The notes under the pieces: model-generated | Seen by the model: the letters and a program-made list of their open reading frames with translations, nothing else | Told to the model about the DNA's origin: nothing | Databases searched by the model: none | Shown here: piece after piece, positions 40,313 to 49,380 of the stretch | Position numbering within the stretch: the stretch's first letter is position 1 | Layout: every line of letters begins with the position of its first letter | Program-made: the position numbers and the translations under genes | Source of the DNA: Hyposmocoma kahamanoa | Lineage: Eukaryota; Arthropoda; Insecta; Lepidoptera; Cosmopterigidae | Assembly (NCBI RefSeq): GCF_003589595.1 | Contig: NW_020653200.1 | Span: 9,058,523 to 9,122,522 of the forward strand | Direction of reading: 5' to 3' | Length of the DNA stretch: 64,000 bases

Positions 40313-40600
40313 TACAGTGAATAGCGACATCCCTCGCCAGGACTGGTAGCTGTAAAGGTACTAACTGGGTGATAAATCTGCAATAGATTTCTCATAGATG
40401 GCGCTACGACTAAAAAGTCGTTGAAAGACCAAGTAGAAAGACACGACGCAAGCACATAGAAAAATTCGTGAGGTCCGTTGGTTCGTTCCGTAGCTTAGTT
40501 GGTACAGCGTCTGACACGGTATGCAAGAAGACGTCGGTTCGAATCCGACAGGATCGAAGGAATTTTTTCTGAGTGTTCGTTTTTTGTATTAATAATTACT
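40312..40600 (+). mobile_element. tRNA-derived SINE, family B, full-length
   Basis: Complete order: ACAGTGAATAGCGACATCCC, AGATGGCGCTACGAC, GTTGGTTCGTTCCG, box A TAGCTTAGTTGG (40491-40502), box B GGTTCGAATCC (40536-40546), GGATCGAAGGAATTTTTTC, then the tail cut short near TTAATAATTACTACC. Pol III promoter boxes are essentially intact. Confidence 0.85.
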
Positions 40601-41078
40601 ACCTAACTATTAATCAAATTTTTTTTTAACGTGAATGACAAAAATTTTGAGATTTTGTAAGAATTACCACCTACTCTCGCTACTCTTCTTAAGTACCTGC
40701 ACTAAAAGCTTTTTTAAATGATTCGATTGTTTTGTAAATTATCTAACAAGTATAGGTTTAATTCTCTTCATTAGCATTTAAATGTAAACAGAAATTGATA
40801 TAAAAATGTGAAAACAACTGCGATTCGTTGAAATATTTAATAATAACAGGTATTCAAATGTAATGAGTTAGAAAGGTGTGGCTATACTTATATTTAATTT
40901 TATAACCATAATAGCGCTACACAAAAATAACCTACATAATGTAAACAAATGATCGTATTACAATAAGGGGGATTGAGAATCCCCCTGATACTGGTTATAA
41001 CCATAGACAGATACCTACATGTCTGTGGTTATAACAATTAATGTTTGAGATATCAGATGTCAATTAGTAGTAGTAGTT
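40601..41078. other. Non-coding spacer with two small hairpins
   Basis: No gene. At about 40967-40985 GGGGGATT-gag-AATCCCCC forms one hairpin, and at 40991-41035 GGTTATAACCATAGACA ... TGTCTGTGGTTATAAC forms another. Confidence 0.55.
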
Positions 41079-41335
41079 TTAGTTGCAATAGATCTCCACG
41101 TGAAAGAGTTCGTCCAGGGAACTACTGCCACCCAACCTATTTCTGCCGCCAAGCAGTAATGTGTGCATTACTGCGTTCCGATTTTGAACGGAAAAGGTGC
41201 CTACTGTTGAAATTACAGGCACAAGGATCTTGTCAACTTATTAAGCTACTTAAGCTTTGTGATTTAAAGCTCTGAATACACCATTGCACTGTGGACACAG
41301 ACAGGTGGACGGCTTATTCGACCCGCCACTTCTTA
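41079..41335 (+). mobile_element. Family A element, nearly full-length but degraded
   Basis: It contains ATCTCCACGTGAAAGAGTTC, GTCCAGGGAACTACTGCCAC, TTTCTGCCGCCAAGCAGTAATG and AAATTACAGGCACAAGGATC, and ends CGACCCGCCACTT with an A run. Internal blocks of the 3' third are eroded. Confidence 0.65.
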
Positions 41336-41574
41336 AAAAAAAAATTTGTTCAATGTCCATGTGCGAAGGAATAACAATTTTTGAGTCGAATATCCTCAAT
41401 GCCATGTCATATATTTCCTAAGTACCTAATTTGGTTTCACTAAAGCCAGAGCGTAGCTAATCAATCATAAATATAAATCGAAATAGGCATAGTACCTACA
41501 TTTCCCTGAACTTCGAAAAAGCAATACGCATAGAGTGGAAATCCTGGAATTATCATTAGTATATAACTCTCAGT

Positions 41575-41706
41575 TGTTTGTGATACCAAATCTGATGGTA
41601 AGCGACACGACTATCCATAGTGCAATAATGTGACTCATGATTAAATCGCAAAGACCTAAGGGGTACTGTCACTACACACGTCATCCTGAGACATAAGTTG
41701 ACATCA
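41575..41706 (-). mobile_element. Family A element, 3' part, inverted
   Basis: On the - strand it shows GTCAACTTATGTCTCAGGATG and, further on, CACTATGGATAGTCGTGTCG then CTTACCATCAGATTTGG, in the order of the other copies. Together with the + strand copy just before, it makes a head-to-tail inverted pair around non-repeat DNA. Confidence 0.6.
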
Positions 41707-42230
41707 TTTACACACAAAGGTGACAGTATTAAACGTGTCTCGACATAGAGTGAGATGCACGGGATTGAACAACCCTTGCGTGAGATGAAAGTAATCGAAC
41801 ATGGGCATTCCCCATTTATAGCAAATCTATTTCCAATTTAGGCTTTACTTGCACTAGCATGGGTAAACTGTTATTTTAATTTGTTATCCTTTTAAGAATT
41901 TACTATGCAAATCAGGCGAACGTACAAAACATTGAAACCGTGCAAGTATAAAGGGCGAACATCCATATTTATTTTCTGATTTTACAGTTAATATAGATAA
42001 TAGTAAATCTGATATTGTTTTGTACATAAAAAAACCCAAGTACATTCGTTTAAAACAAAAATTGTATTTTAAAACCTATAAATTGCTCCTCTCTAGAATT
42101 TTTGAAATGACGCTTACGCACTTTGTACAAATCACCGACGATATACTCGAATACTTACATAAAAAAAATATAATTGAGCCGAAATTAGGTAGAGAAAAGT
42201 AACATGAAAATTACCCTTTTATAGATACCA
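41707..42230. other. Gene-free DNA
   Basis: No gene supported. A 60-codon frame at 42020-42202 is A-rich and unremarkable. Confidence 0.45.
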
Positions 42231-42232
42231 AT

Positions 42233-42326
42233 TTAGGCCATACAAATATTTCTCCCCGTCCGGGAATCAAACCCGGGACCTTTGCATGGCAGTCTAGCAT
42301 AGTAACCGTTCGGCTATGGAGGTAGT
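42233..42326 (-). mobile_element. tRNA-derived SINE, family C, tRNA part only
   Basis: On the - strand: ACCTCCATAGCCGAACGGTT (box A-like), GACTGCCATGCAAAGG, GTCCCGGGTTTGATTCCCGG (box B with one change) and AGAAATATTTGTATGGCC. The trailing AGAAATATTTRTATGGCC is shared with the copy at 59.5-59.76 kb, which identifies it as a SINE rather than a working tRNA gene. Confidence 0.7.
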
Positions 42327-43433
42327 TAAAAAATTGTTTCTTTGTAGGTGTAAATCTAATTTATCTTCTCTCAATAACAATCTATCAAATATGTCAATTA
42401 AGATATATCTTTTAAGTAAATTTTATTCAGTATACTCCCAATGAATGAGTAGGTAAACTAAAATGATCTATATTATTCCATTAGGATGTGACGCCAAACA
42501 ATATATTGGAACTTGCAACTAACAATCTTCTCTTTGTTAAACGAAATGTTCAAGAAACGGAATTATTGTACTTGTGGACTTGTGTTCACATCTTAGCATC
42601 ACGTGATTGAGGTCTACAGGCTACAGGTCACCCCGACGACAAACAATTCGTACAAGGTCAAGTGCGAGCTCGGGAATAATCGTCGACCAATTTAAAACAC
42701 CAAGTCATTACGTCATTCTGTTACAGACACACTTTCTGTTTTTAACATAGTTATCATTGTTTGCCTTACTAATGGAAGTCTAAATATGCAGCGGTTGCTT
42801 GCTGTGAGTAGTAAGAAATAGGCCCTCAGTTGAGAAATAGACCGTTCAGTCTGTTCAGTTAGTAATATTCTCCACTCTATTATTATTTTCGGAAAAATTT
42901 GTGTTACACACAGATGGAAAGGAACTGTTTACGGTGAACCATTTACCCAGTTATATGAATATTTATTTTATTGTAATTCACTTGTCTTACACGTCTGAAA
43001 ATCTATTAAATTTTATAAATTCATTGCAAAGTGTTCAATTCTAAAGCTTCGTGCTGGGCATTATTTATTTGCACTTGTCATATTTTCCACAACAGAAAAC
43101 GTGTTTTCTCTAAAAACCAACCAGTACTCCATGTCTCACTTAGACAATGGCATTTTCAATTTATTGTTGGGTTGACTTTTAATCAACAATCAACAGAGGA
43201 CTGGAGGAACTGTCACCGGCACGTGACTAGCGAGAGCTTCGTGAAAATTCTTCCGTATATTGCAATCACTATCAATGGGTAAATGAGACTGTTTTCTTGT
43301 AAACCACCTCCTGGAATCGAAAAGTAAACAATGTTTGAGTGTGAATCTATTGCTTAATTAATTAATTTGTACCAAGTAGTGTGAATTCCACACTCGTATA
43401 CGTACAGTTAGCGAGCTTGTTTATCAACAGGGG
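42327..43433. other. Upstream region of the cysteine-rich peptide gene
   Basis: No other gene was recognised. An 83-codon frame at 43031-43282 lacks support. Initiator-like TCAGTT motifs occur near 42856-42862, but no exon follows that I can define. Confidence 0.45.
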
Positions 43434-43441
43434 TATATAAA
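43434..43441 (+). promoter_or_regulatory. TATA box of the peptide gene
   Basis: TATATAAA lies 86 bp before the ATG at 43520, in GGGTATATAAAGGCG. Transcription would start about 30 bp downstream, near 43465. A strong TATA box is typical of tissue-restricted, highly induced secreted-peptide genes in insects. Confidence 0.75.
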
Positions 43442-43519
43442 GGCGAGTAATGTATGTTCTGGCCATACGTTAGCAGGGACTCTGTTGGCAATACATCGAC
43501 TTGTATTCAGTTCAATATA

Positions 43520-46299
43520 ATGTTTCCAAAAACGGTGTTTGTATTTGCTGTGATTCTTGTGGTGGCGGTCATAGCCGGCCCCGTAAATGTTACTCCTGTG
43601 GAGCGTAAGCATTTTTAAAATTACTTAACAATACCACTAATATTTACTTCACTTATGGACTTCCTTAGTACTAAAACATCAAAGGTTGAATGTTAAAATT
43701 TTTAACGTGCTGGCGAATATTGTGCTAACTTATGTAAATATACTAAAACTGTAATACAAAATTACGTTCCCAGTCGAAATATTTTTTTATATTCCGATAC
43801 ATACATAGCCATGCAGTTGCTGCTGTTTGCTAAGGCAAACGGGGTTTGATTAGAAAATGCGGAGTTGCAATGGACATAGGGGGGTAGTGGGGTGCGAGTG
43901 CGATGCTACGAGTGGACTATCTGCGGTTGTTTTGTTTGCCTTGTGGTGCACTACGCACACACCGACAATGAAACATGACTTGTATGATTATGAATAATCG
44001 GGGTGGCCCGCGTCACGTGAGAATTGTCGCTTCTTATCATTCTACCTTATCGCTGTTTTTAAATTTATTTATTTATATTTGAAAAACAATGTCTTATCAA
44101 AAGTATTATCTATTTAAGCAATTGTTTTACATGCATACCATAACGCCATTCCGTCTTTCTGCCTTGGGTAGGCAGAGACTATGAACCTCCACTTATTTAC
44201 ATAAAGAGGTTTGCCAGGAGTGTAGAAACAGTTTTTTGAAATTCGAGCACATTGGCGAAAGTTGTTACGTATTTGGTGAGTTACACGTTTAATATCATCA
44301 GCCCATTTATACGTTCCACTGCTGAGCACGGGTGTCCTCTTCGGCGAAGGTTGAGGCCATAGTCCGCCACTCTGGCCCAATGCGGGTTGGGGACCTCACA
44401 CGTTTTCCGAAAATTGTGAACCTTCTTCGACGTACAGCTTTCATAACTATGTTTTCCTTCACCGAAAAGGTCATGGTAAACAAATTACATTTCGCACATA
44501 AATTCAGACACTGCCTCTCATTGTGAGATAGTAGGTCAAACCATTAGACTACCACGACTTTTACGTATTTGTTGGTAAAACTAAAATGCATAGGCTTGTT
44601 CATTGGAAATCAACAGCTGACGAGAAAAGCGTATCCAAATGACGAGTTTATAATTTTCGGATAGCCTCATACCAGACACGGAAAGATAAGGTATTTCATA
44701 GTCTTTCCGTATTAACCCACCAGCCCACCACTCGTAGTTTCCGTTATCAAAAAAATACTAAGTAATAAGAAATACTTATTAGGTAAGTATATGCATTCTT
44801 ATGTGACAGGAAAATATTTTTTAAATGTGTAAGTACGTATTGTGAAAGCTTGTCTTGTGGAAACCCCTCATTTCTATTACATTTACAATTTTTTTAAATT
44901 AAAATTTTATATTAGATATAATAATTAACATGCGTCTACGGTAGTTATATATACCTACATGTAGATATTAATGTCTTTGCTTAATTCTTATTTTATGATA
45001 CCAGCCTACATATTATTACAGTATTAGTAATTTATTATATCATATTTTTGAAATTTCCGGAACAAATACCAAAATATGTATAGTTAATGTAGTGGTTTCA
45101 TTAGTGTGCCTTTTTTATTAGTGAGCATCATCGAGCTCGAGGAGCCTTGTGTGCGGCAAGGTGGTTTATGTCTCCGTGTGGAGGACTGCGACCCCAGTAA
45201 TCGGTTGCAGATGAGAGTCAGCCTTTGCCCCAAGCAGCAACACCTGGGTGTCGAATGTTGCTACCTTTGTAAGTATACCCCGTCTACACAATCACTGATG
45301 AATAAAAATTACTTTTATCGACGCTACCATTACTGTTATAATTTTAAGCATTACGCAGTCCCTTTTACAACGTAAAAAATCTGCCGCCGTTAATTGAAAG
45401 GACGTTGTGTCAAAAACTCAAAACCGACAAAATGATGTTTAAAGAATTGAAATTAAAAAATATCTACTTTTCTATTGCGGTAACTTCACACCTTAACCAC
45501 CTAGGAAATAAAAATAGTGATAGATCAACCTTTTTTACTGATCGCGGTCGTTAGTACACATAACATTTTTTTTTCATTTCACATGCGCCCTTTGACTAAC
45601 GGCGGCATAATTAGACGCTTATAGAAGCTAGAAGCGCAGTCGCGCTACTGCGAATTTTCATACAATATTTAGAGGCGCAGCTGCAGCGCCACAGTCGCGT
45701 CACGCGCTGGCCTCTTGCAGACTAGTTTATGAAAATTAGTAGTGGGGCGGTTGCAGCGCCAGTGTAGTAGTATTTTCGTATGCCCCCTACAAAGCTACAA
45801 ACACTTTCGATTAAAACTTATTTAAAGTCTTCAGCTGTGTGAGAAAGTCCCTAACATAATGTAATTCAATTAAATTTCCCATTTTAAACAAGTCTAAACG
45901 AATTATTACATAATTCTAGAATTAGCCATTTCTACATCAGTACAATTGCAAATATAAATGATACTATAGTCCATTTGTTTAGGTACTTAACTAAATGTAA
46001 ACAATCTTGATACATCTTTTTATAGAAACATATACTTCACAAATCAATAGGTATAAAAATAGGCATGCAATTTCATATGAAGCTAAGTATTTGTATTTTG
46101 TATTTGAAGGTAAGTAAAAATAATTTTATAAATATACAATCTCGAGATTGTTTATATTTAGTTAAGTACCTAATAGCCGAAAGGATTAAGTACCCCATCT
46201 TTCACATTAAATCTTATCGTAATTTCTCGATCATTATATATTACGTTATCTATATATGAAAATATTAAACTTGTATTAATTTCTTTTTTTTTTACAGAA
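43520..46299 (+). CDS. Small secreted cysteine-rich peptide, 77 residues, three exons
   Basis: Exons: 43520-43604, 45122-45268, and 46298 onward (only the last two bases of the stop are coding). The start MFPKTVFVFAVILVVAVIAG is a clear signal peptide, probably cut after Ala19. The mature part has six cysteines spaced C-x6-C-x5-C-x12-C-x9-CC and ends GVECCYL, consistent with three disulfides. The stop TAA is split: T at the end of exon 2 and AA at the start of exon 3, after a strong acceptor (TTTTTTTTTTACAG). This spacing resembles a family of short arthropod peptides that databases sometimes label scoloptoxin(19)-like. That is a name by resemblance, not evidence of toxicity; many such insect genes are ordinary secreted proteins. 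Intron 1 carries an RTE LINE fragment. If exon 2 were read on without splicing, the frame would continue to 45375. Confidence 0.8.
44150..44570 (-). mobile_element. RTE-type LINE 3' end, in intron 1 of the peptide gene
   Basis: On the - strand the sequence runs GAGGTCCCCAACCCGCATTG, GGCCAGAGTGGCGGACTATG, CCCGTGCTCAGCAGTGG, then AAATGGGCTGATGATATT, the usual order at the 3' end of RTE-like LINEs. Upstream parts (TTTTCGGTGAAGGAAAACAT) belong to the same element. The insertion is 5'-truncated. Confidence 0.7.
45590..45790. other. GC-rich repeat-like patch in intron 2 of the peptide gene
   Basis: GCGCAGTCGCGCTACTGCG, GGCGCAGCTGCAGCGCCAC and GGCGGTTGCAGCGCCAGTG form overlapping near-palindromes. 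It is probably a MITE remnant; the ends were not resolved. Confidence 0.4.
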
Positions 46300-46516
46300 A
46301 TGTAGAACCTCGTCAAGCCAGGCAAAAGCTTTCTTAAGTCCGCCTTATTGTAGAAGATTAAATAGGACAACGAACTTAATTATTTGTAAGATAAATATTA
46401 ATTTATATTTATTTAATTTAAAGGTTGTTCATAAAAAACATTGTTCGAATGTTTTAATTTAAGAATACTATAGGTATTGTAAGGTTCTTGGTATTAGGAA
46501 TTTGCGGCAAAGTAGT

Positions 46517-46522
46517 AATAAA
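46517..46522 (+). terminator. Poly(A) signal of the peptide gene
   Basis: AATAAA lies about 218 bp after the stop codon, the first canonical signal in the presumed 3' UTR. It fits a 3' UTR encoded by exon 3. Confidence 0.55.
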
Positions 46523-46794
46523 TGAGTACATAAGTACTTATAATACACCAAATTTTTTTTTACTATTTTCCTTTTAACGCATCTTCCTAAAATACACTTG
46601 TATAGTTACTACAACATATACCTAATATGTTTAATTGAGTTTATGTATTCAGTGGGTATGTATTATAATAGTCGGGGGGTCAATCGATATTTGAGTTGAA
46701 GGATGTTTTTTAACAGAAACAAGTTTCTCACACTGTGTGATTCAAATACAAACATTACTCCAAACCAACTGGGAACAATTTTGTAATTGATAAA

Positions 46795-47091
46795 GTGACC
46801 GTACGTTCCACTTTAAGCGGGACTGTCTCGCTGTCTCCAAAATGCCAAAAAAAAAAACGTGAAAATAAATTTAGTATAATGGCGCGAAAGCGAAGCATCA
46901 CGTAAGCCTTGTCGCCGCGTGCATTGTTTTTGACGATGATGTAGCCCATCTGATCACATAAGACAGTTTTAGTTCTTTTATTTTTAATCATTAAACATTT
47001 CATTTCGTTAAGTGTCATAAACATGTATTTTATTTTTAAAACAATAATAAATTTACAGTCGTCCCGCTCTGACGAAAAAAATAATGGTCAC
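46795..47091. mobile_element. Probable DNA-transposon-derived repeat with GTGACC ends
   Basis: The left end GTGACCGTACGTTCCACTTT, then AAGCGGGAC, pairs loosely with the right end (GTCGTCCCGCTCTGACG ... GGTCAC). The interior is open on the - strand for 89 codons but without recognisable motifs. The target duplication is unclear. Confidence 0.45.
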
Positions 47092-48387
47092 ATTCATATA
47101 GATGATAATACTTTGCTTTGTAATGCGTGTAACTAACTAAATGAGCAATAATTATACTAGAGTAACTAATATATTATGTACAAGTATTAACTACTAAATA
47201 TGTAAATGCAAAAGCAATTGATAAAAAACAGCATGGGTAATTAATAATGCCAGGTATCAAAGGTTAAACGTGTGTGTCCTTGGACTTGTTTAATATTCTT
47301 CGTAGTCATTATTACATCTGCGTAACAATAGATTAGGAAATAATAAAATACAGTGTTTTCCTTGAGGTTTCAATCATTTCCATTGGCCTTCAATCAAACA
47401 GATGCTTCCATTCACTTCAAAAAAGTATATAGAGTATTTATTTATTTCTCCATAACAAGTTTTTTATTGCTAATCCAATCTTGTATGCTTGAACACTATG
47501 TAACTGAATAACACTTTTGAACATCGAGATCGAGCTATGTATATAACTATTATTTATTTAGTGCACTTGCATCCATGTTGAAAAACTTATGAAAAACTTT
47601 CTTTAAATGATCGAATATGTACCTAACGTTTGTTCAAGTAGCCCACAGATCAAATAAATGGAATATTACACTAGTCTCGGGATTGGAACTTTCCCCGGAA
47701 TTGGAACTCTATACTCCTCTGAATTAACTTTACTCGGATATAATGACCCACCCTACATAAGGTTCATTGTCTAAAACTAACAAAAGAAAAAAAATACCAA
47801 GACCTGGTTGTATGGTTATACTTTCTAAACCATTGCCTTTTCCTCAAGGTAAAGAATATAAAAACAACGACTCAATCGGCGTTCGTGCTGTCAATAGATT
47901 TTATAACTCAAAAAGGAATAATTGTTTATTAAACCATCCTGATAGGTTATAAGGAGTACATAATATTTTAGTCAATGCGACGTTCTTCATTAGTAATCTC
48001 AGGATAAATAACAGTTTCTGCATAAAATTGTTCGATTTTCTTCATCAATCAAGGTTTCGGCAACTCCTTTGTGAACGTTGTCACTTCATCCATCTCGCAA
48101 AACATAAATTTTTTCTTTCCTTTTTTTTTCGTTCTTTGGTGATTTTTTTCCATCTTCTTAGAATTGGTGTATGATTTACCTTATTGATTTTAGATTGACA
48201 TTTGACATTAACCCTTTTTTTGTTTAGTTTATAACTTTTAAATTCGATTTATAAAATAAAAGTATTTTTTTAAAAGAAAAGTGGTTAGGTGTGCCTTAAA
48301 CAATCCTAAAAACCAAGTGACAACAGAAGTTCGTTAGGACCGCGTCGGTCTTATTATATGGATAAATACGTAGCGTTTGCCACCAGA
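47092..48387. other. Gene-free AT-rich DNA
   Basis: No supported gene; T-rich runs occur near 48120-48140. Nothing else was recognised. Confidence 0.5.
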
Positions 48388-48514
48388 AGGGCTAACACGA
48401 CAGGGCGCGACTTGCGCGAGAGCGACGTAAAGCGTGAGATACATTTTGCAAGAATAGTAGTATCTCGCGAATTATGTCGCACTCGCACAAAACGCGCTCA
48501 GTCGTGTTAGCCCT
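48388..48514. mobile_element. Short MITE, 127 bp, with about 50-bp inverted ends
   Basis: Left AGGGCTAACACGACAGGGCG and right, inverted, AGGGCTAACACGACTGAGCG; the arms continue with GCGAGAGCGACGTAAAGCG against GCGAGTGCGACATAATTCG. The whole element is nearly a foldback. The target site duplication was not settled. Confidence 0.7.
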
Positions 48515-48597
48515 ATCCTACAGTGTGAACGGGCGTCGCAAAGTTAGATGTGTCGTGGTACCGATCACTGTAATCCATCACGGCCATTAACGTGTTA

Positions 48598-49069
48598 GGG
48601 CGCGTTCCCGCTTTGTCGTGACGACAGATTGTCGGACAGTTAACAGTGTCGTGGCTTGTATATTTAAATGAAGTTGTTCACATATAGCACGACATGATCG
48701 TTCACGATTTTTTATCGTTACAACGACAAACTCACGTCATAGTGGGAACAGCTAGAACGACATTCGTCAGACGATAACAAAACGTCACGGTAAAAACGTG
48801 ACGGCAGATTATCGTCACGTTTTATTTATCGCTGTCCGCACGAATTCGCTCTCTGTCCTCCCCTCTCGTACCCCGCGCCCTCTGCTCGCTTTGCAAGGAG
48901 GCTGTCGTGAAAGGACAAATTGTCGTCACGATCTATTGGGAACAGCTAGTCACGACAGTCGTTCAACGATAAAAAAGCGTCCACGACAGATAGTCGTGAT
49001 ATGGGAACAGGCTAGACACGACAGTCGTCCAACGATAATAAAACGTGACGACATAGTGGGAACGCGCCC
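48598..49069. mobile_element. PIF/Harbinger-like MITE, family E copy 2, intact ends
   Basis: GGGCGCGTTCCCGCTTTGTC at the left and GACATAGTGGGAACGCGCCC at the right are inverted repeats, flanked by TTA (48595-48597 and 49070-49072). The body matches copy 1 at 10286-10750 except in the centre, where this copy has CTGTCCTCCCCTCTCGTACC. Three GGGAACAG-CTAG subterminal blocks are present. No coding capacity. Confidence 0.88.
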
Positions 49070-49380
49070 TTAAAGTCATCACATACGTGGCATAGTTCTT
49101 TGCATTGTTTCATTTTAGGTAGTTGTATGTAGTAGGTCAATATATATATTTTGTAATGAGTGTATTGAAAGGGCTTCGCTTGAGATTTACTCAACCGATA
49201 TACTTGAAATTTGTAACTACCATAAACAACACAATTTTACAGATCTTCACGAAGCCCAAATTTGATTTTCAATCTTTGAGCCGAGATAATTGAGATAGGT
49301 CACTACATTAAGCTTAGAGGAAGGAAAAAATATATTAAGTCTGGGAAAAATATTCAATTATAAAATTTTTAGGCTACCAT

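Noticed and set aside
42233..42326. tRNA gene on the - strand
   Set aside because: Pol III boxes are present, but the downstream AGAAATATTTRTATGGCC is shared with the SINE at 59.5 kb and the acceptor stem does not pair well. It is a tRNA-derived SINE.
43520..46299. Calling the cysteine-rich peptide a venom toxin
   Set aside because: Only the cysteine spacing is suggestive; nothing in the sequence or context supports a venom role.
48798..49073. 91-codon open frame
   Set aside because: It lies wholly inside the family E MITE, whose repeated blocks create the frame.
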